From positions 17,955,507-18,019,506 of the forward strand of contig CM067086.1 in the NCBI GenBank assembly GCA_034008185.1: a stretch of 64,000 nucleotides of DNA. The letters are read 5' to 3'. The stretch is from Gorsachius magnificus. Lineage: Eukaryota > Chordata > Aves > Pelecaniformes > Ardeidae. The position numbers and the translations under genes were made by a program. A model generated the notes under the pieces. The model had not been told where the DNA came from. It saw nothing but the letters and a program-made list of their open reading frames with translations, and searched no databases. Below, in pieces: positions 52,401 through 61,400 of the stretch (position 1 is the stretch's first letter; every line of letters starts with the position of its first letter).

Positions 52401-55400
52401 ATACAACTGGTTGTGTTACGAATGGGGCAACTGAAACCCATGAATAAAGTAATGTTTTTGTTGTATCATATGGACTGAACCAAAAGTAATCTTGTGTAAG
52501 GTTAGTTTAAATTTGGGGTTAGTACTGAATTAAGAGTCAAGCTTCAGAAACAGATTTTAACACTGCTTTTTCAAGTCTCTGATGAAATTTCAAAACTTCA
52601 AATCAATCTTTAAAAATTGTGGCAGATATTGACTATAAAATGCAAGGTATTCTTTGGATGTGTTTCTCTACAGTTGAATTATCTGTAAGGTACGTGACCC
52701 TGGGAGCGCTGGCTAGATAAAAAGAGGCTTAGTTTGAGACAGAGCATTTTTCCAGTTGCCAGTAAAAACCCGTGTCATGTCCTCCAAGGACCTAGGGCCC
52801 AACTGAGGATCCGAGTTAGATGGGATCTTAAAACTAGTAGAAATTTCCCAGCAGGACCAAGCTCCAAATTAACACACACTTGTATTGCAGTGAAAACTGA
52901 GTAAATAAAACAAAACACAGGCAGTATTTTACCTGATGAGGTCCAAAGGCTGTTCTTTGTAGAACCGCAAGAAACGGGCCCACTCCATGTACAGCGTGTA
53001 TCTCTCGTTGTCACAGTTTGGATCATTTGCCTTCTTCCAGTACTGGCACTGCGAGCAAATCAGAGTAAAGGCAAAACACCTCATCGACAGACTCAAATAC
53101 TACATTAAAAGAAATTAACATTAATGACGATGATGATATAATCTTAAGAGGGATGCGATTAAACTGATTTGAAATTCAAACCTGGCACTCTACTTTGCCA
53201 CTTTAGTTAAGTAGAAACCTTTTTATATGCGTCTTAAGAGAACATGCGTTTTCAGAAAACTTTTATCAATCTTATACATTAAGTCAACCTGTACTGTAAC
53301 CACATCATGTTACTTTACACCAGTGTTGTGCTGGTACAAACATACTCATCTGCATGGGTAGATTACTGCAGCGAATGCTTTGTTCCTTTACACTGGTGTA
53401 GCATCTGCATCTGCAGAAGTTCAAGCTTCCCTAAGGTAGAAACCCACCATTTTACTCCCACTTCATTAAAAATAATGCAGATTTAAATCCTGTTCTCTGT
53501 ACTTCAGGCTCTCACTGTAAATTGCACAGGCAAAAGCAATTCACCCAGAGATGTAAACTAGGGGATATAAATCCAAGCTGTTTCCTGCCTCCAGCTGTAG
53601 CTCTGTAACGTACTCTGTGCTGCACTTTCTCAAGCTGTAATGCAAGGACATGCAAAATGAAATTCTGGCACTAATTAACTTCAGTGGTGTTCATCACTAT
53701 CATGTATCTACCTGTCAAATACTAAGAAAACTTTGGAACTTCATCCGTTTCCTAGAAATTAAACAGCACAAAGTAACCGCAGTTTCTGATAGGTCTTGTA
53801 ATTTTATTTTGTGTCTCGTAGAACTCTGCCTTTGGAAATACTTGGCTATGTCAAATACTCAGTTTGTGACCTTGGGTTTCCTTTTTTTCTGAATGCCTCT
53901 CAATCCCAAAGAAGAGCATGAAAATTGGTTTCTAAGTAGAAATCAAGAAGTTTCAACAACCTGAAGTTTGCATTTTTAAAATATTACAAAAGGTTAAAGT
54001 TACATTTTAGACAATGATTTGTGAATCTGTCTCACGATTTTGGAATTGTTTCATACAACTTCTTAGCACTGAAGGTTGGTTGTACTTGTAGAGGAGAGAT
54101 TCTTGTACAACTGCTTTTTATTATCTGTGGTTTCAGTAGTCCCAACAGTATAAAGTACTTCCCAGCCTAGACTCTGATCGGCTGAACTTTCCCCCTGAAA
54201 ACCTAAACAATGCCCACTGGTCTGTTTCTTTTCATTTTCTAAGAATAAAAAATATTTATAAACATTTTAAAATATAAATCTATATATTTAAAAATATCTT
54301 GTGGTAGAATTCAAAGATATAAATAAACAATTTAAGTTCACTAAAGCATTGTGAAAAATCTCAACTATGAAAAACAAGGAGAGAACTAAAGATTTAAGCA
54401 GCAAATTAAACACAACAATCAGAAGGAAAAAAGAAAATAAATGAAAAAAAAAAATCCATAACATATAGTAACCCATCTCTTGTTTTCTCCAAGGGATTTC
54501 AGGCTAAATCCATATATGTTGCATTAAAAATTGACTCTACAGCAAAACTAAACACCAGTATTTACCATCCTGACCATACTTGCAGTATTTGCAGTTGCTC
54601 GCCAAAGCTCACTAGGAGATGCACAAGCAAGCACCCCACACTGAACTGTAGGGCTGACGCAGCTCATCTGACTTCAGGCCCGATACAGCTCTGATCCCAA
54701 GAGTATTTCTATAACTACAGTGTATGTATGTACACACCCTATACACACGCACGCTGCTGAATGCATGCATATGCAGTAGGTATTCATTCCTTGTTATAAA
54801 ATTTCTAATGTACTACTGCAAAATCTGTATCATAAACATTATAGGAATATACTACGGAGTAAGCCTCTTGCATGTTATGAGACTGACACATAAGCATATC
54901 CTAGAAACTCAGCTCCTGTATGCATGCATAGGAAGAAACATGTCAGCATAAAAAAAGCCAAATAGCAGGGCTGGCAGATATGTCTTGTGTATTATAAACC
55001 AGAATCAATTACTGGGACAAATGGAAGGGTTTGAGCGCATTTTCATTTCTGCTGGAAACAGCAAATATCACAGCAGGTGAAAGAGTAAAAACACTGGGAA
55101 ATGCTCAAGGGAGCAGAAAGTTTAAATACTTACATCATGAAGAGGATACGCAGCTGAATAGGTGCCATTATTTAGCAGTCTCTTAATCCCAAATTTCTTC
55201 TTCCCTTCTTCTGTTCCATAAGGGCAACGTGTAAGAATATAATTAACCTGAGATTCAGACACAAATATTTCAGACCCTTCCTGCTTTAAGGCCATTTAAC
55301 AGAAACCTTTCATGGGTGCGCACTGTGTACAATCTGCGGGAATAATATGCAAAAGCAACAAAAAGTGTTTCTTCAGAAGGCTCTACCCTGTATGAGACCT

Positions 55401-58400
55401 CTGAGGGCACGCTTGCCTCGCAGACAGCTAGGAGATCCATTCCAACAAATACTATTCCAGACTTGTAAGAAAGATGCACAGGCATCTAGGTTTCCTCATA
55501 TTTACCCACAGATACCCCAGTTTATATACTCCTTCCTTGCGTGAATATTCCTTCGGGACTGTGTAAATCTACATGGAAATAGAAGTAGACAAATTCACAT
55601 ACGTACTATTCTGTTTCTCATGGATGGTGAGAAGAAAGTGCTCTCGTCATTAATGAGGTACAGCTCCTGCTTATCCTTGCTGAATGGAGCCGTGAAATAA
55701 TCCGGTTCAGGGTGCATGACCTTCTCGGGAAGCCTGAGCGGTGCAAGCATACAGTCCAGGGGGTTCTCCACTGTTGAGGGAATGTCATTTTCCTTGATAG
55801 GAACTTTAATGTTCAGCACTTCTGCATACGTGATCAGAACCTCCCACGGGGCATGGATCTTCACAAAATAAATCTTGCCGTCTTCAGATTCCTGCCCCAG
55901 GGAAGTTATATCAGACATCAGACTTAACTGTGCTTTATTGCAAGATTCATGAGAATGGCTGCTATGCAAAATTTGTTGCCTTTCACATATTTTTGAAAGC
56001 TTTAAAAAAAAAGCGGGGGGGAGGGAATAGGGGGATTGCAAGGGTTTGCTGTGCAGGGCTGGCCTCTTGGCAGCCCAGGCGTCCTGCAGCCCACAGTGCT
56101 GGATGTAAAGGTGTTCTCCTGCCTGGAGGGGGCACTTTTCATATAGCGAAGGAGTAGAGCGTGCAGGACTCCTTGCAAAAAGGAGTTACCAACCAGAGCT
56201 AAGATCTGTTACAGCCTCACAGCTGTGATAAGGAATAATCTTATCACAGGCCTCACCCCACAGTATAAGTTCTTCTAGTGTTCCTCTGCACACACCGGGG
56301 AAAATGGCAATTGGAAGGTATTTTTAACACATTGCTCAATGCATCCCCATCTATGGATGTTACAGAGTCTAAACTTCATCGAGAGGTATCTTGCCCCACT
56401 CAGTCTCTGGCAGAGAAAAAAGAGCGTGCTGACTGAAGAAGTCAGCATCCCATGTTCTTGAGTTATTAAACAAAACGGTAACACCAATCAAATATCCTCA
56501 AGTTGTTCCTTCCCTCATTGTAGTGACAACACCCAGTGGGCATATGCTAATCTATTCACTGACTTCCAAACACGCTACTAGCTGTTAGGTGGGATTAAAT
56601 CTAGCTGTGAGCACACTTCTAATTTACATGGGTTTAAATGAAGTCAGAGCTATTTTGGAACTGCTTCCTTTTTGTTATGAAACCAAAAGCCATCACTTCC
56701 TCCTGAATTACAATTACTTTCCGCAATTCTTACGAACATAGCTGAAAAAATAACTCAAATGGACACCTTAAGCTTGTTTCACTTAAATCAGTGGTAGTCT
56801 GATATATTTTATAATATGATATTATATTTTATATATGATATAATTTGTTTCAAAGACACAAAGTGGTATATAGTAATTAGTAATTCGCAGGTCTATTTCT
56901 TTGGTCCTAGTTTTTCTCTTTTTTTTACCTTTTTATCTTCCGTTTCTAGTTCCAAACCAGCTTTTTGCAGATTGCTCTCAAATTCTTTTCTTCTTTCCTG
57001 ATAAGAAACAAACACACTTTATTAACTGATGAAGTTAGCAACTAACTGATCATTTAACGATGACTTCGCTGAGTTTCATTCCTCCTAACTGCCCTGATGA
57101 CAACACCTTAATGCTATGCGACCTTTGTAAAAGCAAGCAGACCAACAGACAAAGACCAGCTGATGCATACCAGGCCACGTCTGAGCGATGGCCAGCCTAG
57201 CATCGGGAGCTGCACTGACCAGCAACGGGAGAGCTATTTGTTAGTTGGGAATAGGCTCCTAAACTGCCCGATCTTGTTAACCAGAGAAGTAAATGCAGTC
57301 ACGCGCCTTGAGCATTTCTGACTCTTCAGGAGGGTGCTGTGTGTGGTGTGTTATCGTTCAAGTTTAGCTGTATTTCTAAGAGAATGTTAAAACCAGACAA
57401 AAAGGAAAATCCTGGAAGCATCTGGAAGACTGATCGCTTACAATAACATCTATTTACCCGTTTCACCGTCACGCTGATACAGATGTTCAAGTACTGATTA
57501 CAGACAATTCAAACAGTATGCTTCAGAAACAACCTAACTGTAAAACTAGGCAAGACTAGCCCATCGTAGGCTTCCAAACCACACGTAGGCTTGCATGTGC
57601 TTAGTTTGCATAAAGTCAGTGTGGACTTCAGGCAGAGATAAACAAACCTGCCGGTGGCAGTGCACGACGGCTGCACAACCGCTGCGAGTTTGAGATGCTG
57701 CCTGAACTCTGTATTTTGCCAAGGAATTCCTAGGTGGTGTCTTTAGGCAAGAACATTTTCTTTCCCTCCTTCTCTGTAGAATTTTTGCTCCTATTGGGAG
57801 ACTGAATTAATTTCCTTTTAATTATACTGCCAGAATAACTACAAGTTAAGCTAAATATTGAGCCCTAGCCTCTTTAGAACGCACTAGCTAGACTACCAAT
57901 TTATTTCTAGCTTAGACCTGCAATGCTGTGTTTTCTCTATTGAAAGGCCTTAAATGACACTTTTCAAACACACTTGAAAAATCCCAAACCACCACCTTCT
58001 TCACCCAGTTTCCTTTTCCTGCGTGCCTGTGAGGATCACGCTGCCCTGTTTGCATTTCAGTTTGCAAAAATTTCTCAGATGAATTAATACAGACTGAAGA
58101 ATAGCTTTAATGGCCCCCAAATCTGTGTTAAGATGTATTCATATATTTTCCTGTGTTAGTGGCCTTACATTTTTACCCGTCACATCTGATTTTGCCAAAT
58201 ATTATTAGATACTAAATTAGACACCGGCCTAGATAAACTTGAAAATGAGATAATTCCTGAGTCCTAGCACATGCTGGGGGCAAATGCAATTCCATGCATT
58301 ATTTTTTAACTTGTCTATCCCACAAACCTGTCTAGATGCACCTGTATAAAGCCACCTGAGAACTTTTTCCTGGCCTGCTGATCTAATAGAGAACAGTACA

Positions 58401-61400
58401 ACTAAAAGGTGATTTACGATTACATTTGAAAGTGCTATATGAAAGCTGACACTCAAGCCTGGTATCCAAATGTATGTGCTATTCTGGATTACATTTTCGC
58501 CAAACAAAGCACGCTGGTGTGCATTCTTTCCCCAGCAAACACTGGAGGAGAGCCAAGTGAGTCAGCTCAGGGAGTTCTCTGCCGCCAGAGACACCAGCCA
58601 GCTCCTCTTCTGGCTGTGCAGCTTAGTGACAGACAGAGCCAAAGGGTCTGGCCCCATCTTAACTGATCTTTCCTTACTGTATACACTTAGTGTGATAAAT
58701 TGCAGTGCTTTAGTAGAAATTACGCTCTCTTTACCACCTTGCTCTTTTCCCATAAGCCACCTTCTCTACAACCCACGTGAATGTACTGTACTTTCCAGTC
58801 ACTTGAAACAGCCATCTTTACAAGGAAATCAATCTGCTGCAAGAAAACAATGCTCCCCCTTTCCTTGCTAAATACTGGATTTGTTCCTGTCGCCATCAAA
58901 GGTTTTTAAATGGACAAAATGTACCCTTGGACCAGTGCTGTTTTGTTTTAATACGTACTTGTAAGAATTTTAAACTTATTGTCCCAAACCTGAAAAGCTA
59001 GACCAGGGGCATGTATTTGTGACTCTGCTATAGATGCCACCCTGCAGTCACAGAGGGAAGCAATGTAAGCAACCACATTAGTGAAGGCCAGTAATAGGGG
59101 GTTAAAGCCCTTCCTCACGTTTTGTTTAAGTACAGTTCTTAAGGCTCTCCAAAGCATCTGTAGAAGACTGAAACCACATTTTCTGAGACCTCTGTGGGCT
59201 ATATAAGAGAGAGGCCAGAAGAGCATTCACCTCGCCAAACACGGCTGCGGATAACCCGCATACTTGGACAGAGTAATCTGACCATTTAACGCACGCTTTT
59301 TGTAATGAACCATCCTGATAAGATTAACAAAGCAAGATCCAAAGTCCAGCGGTACTAATACGCCCAGTGCAGATGCAACGCTGCACAATTAGTTACCTAA
59401 AGAAGATAGACAACTGTTATAAACCTGTTTCTTGATAACGATACTGTTACTGCTAGTAACAACAATCCATAAACAGGAGAAGAAAATAATTTTAAGTTTA
59501 CAACATACTATTCCTTAACCAAACTCCTCCTCTTCACTTTTCCCCTTCCTTTAGGCAGGGAGAGCCAAGCTTACAAAAGCCTTTTACAGATGAGGATGCT
59601 CAGGCTTATTCTAACTGCAGTCACCTTTAGGATATTGGGAAATAAACATGACCTTTAGGAACAATCCCATGCTACTGCAAAGCATAAAAGAACTCTGCTC
59701 TTTGCTGTACCCTGAGAGACCACAGTTCACTTCACAGGACTAACATGGATGGGCTCAGTCTGGGGTCAGGCTGCCCATGCAGCTCCCTGGCAAGAACGTT
59801 TCAGGTGAGACAGAGCCCATTTAGGAAAGGCCCCTTGTCCTCTCATCCACCCGCGGTCATGAGTGGAGAGCTGACGAGATGGATGAGATAACCGGTCCTG
59901 CCGCAGGGACCGCCTGCATGGCTTGGGAGGGTGCTCTGCGTGCCCTCCAAAACGCAGGAGATGCCAAATGCTTTCCTTCGGCAAGCACCAACAACAAAGG
60001 TCATGTCCTGGTCGTCCATGAATAACTTGTTAAGATATTTTTTAAAATTATATTTATTTTTCGATGTTCACATGCATTTGCTATGTGGGTAAAGTATTTC
60101 CACTTATCTGCTAAAGGCTGTGAGGAAAAATATTGCCTCACAAAAATGTAATCCTAATTCTTTAGAGAGACTTTGCGGTTGAGATTTATTCATGTAGCTT
60201 ATGGAAAGCAAGTTGAAAACAGAGTTTAAGCTGGACATTTTCTGCGGAACATCAAAGAAGTTAATGCATTTGTTCTGCATGAAGCTAAGGGAGAAGAATG
60301 AAGAGACCGCCTCTTACATCTGTATCAGGGCTGTGTTGAAACACACAAAGAAGTTATTCATCCCTTTCTTAGAAATGCAGAATAAAGCTGTTTCCTTGAG
60401 ACAAGGAAACAAAACCCTTTGTCACAACTGTTATTCTCTTCCTATGAGCATTTCTATTCTTAGCTGTTCCATTTTGCTGTATCATTGTACTACAGCAAAA
60501 GAAATTCACATTTCTTTCCTGTGAGAGCCGTACAATAGTGAGTACAGTATGTCAGACGAATTCCAAAGGCTGCAGTGCATCAATATTTAAATCTTGTTCT
60601 CAAAAAGAAAACAGCACAGTGCTTCTATGCTAAGAAGTCTGCATTAATTTACGGGCATATTCATCGTGTAAAGGTCTATGCTGGACATAAATAGAGGGCA
60701 AATTTCATTTTCTTAGCAGATTCCCCGGGAATTGTGTAAAAACTGATGTGCTGTAACATTGGTTTCTTCATGCCTGTCTGCTCTGTGACCACAGAGCCAA
60801 CTTACAGGGCCACAGACCAAACGCCTTTTCCCATGGGGCCATAAACTTTCGTGAGTAACAGACATATACAGAATTAAATCTCACGGAACCTGATGCAGAT
60901 GTTCCAGCCTTTTGCGCGGCAGAGATGTTTCTTCCTAACTAAGTGCAAAGAGGAACTACAATATTAGCTACTAACTCCTGGGTTCTTTCCCATGTGAATC
61001 CTCCAGTCAATGATGACACCCATGTGGATGGCCTCTGGTCTGGCAAAGATTCCTGCTACACCCTACTGACACATAAAGCAGTGAGAAGGAACTTGCTGCA
61101 CATGGTACAAATGAGTGACTAGACTGAGCATCTGGCTTGTTTTCCTTCGAATTTGAAACATTACCTAAATAGTCTCCATTTCTTTCCTCATGTTATTTGA
61201 GTATGACTAATGGAAAAGTTTATTTTAAGAGTTGCTTTCACATATTTTGCATGGATATCTTTTTCTTCTCTCTATGCTGATTGGTCTCCTCCTCCTTCTT
61301 TTTTAAATGCATTTTGCTTTATGGTAGAAGGAGGAATCTAGCTAGAATTACAGCCTGGCAAAGCATCAGTGTGGGTTTCAAAGAGTATGCCTTCATATAA

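Larger units (their letters stand above)
48797..56928 (-). other. ANO5: ANO5 introns 12 to 6
   Basis: Introns of 1608, 89, 1221, 916, 2085, 359 and 1037 bp between exons 13 and 6 (the exons are listed separately). AT-rich. AT-only tracts lie at about 54243-54298 and 56801-56845; the latter is partly palindromic. No RNA gene or recognisable transposon was seen. Confidence 0.85.
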
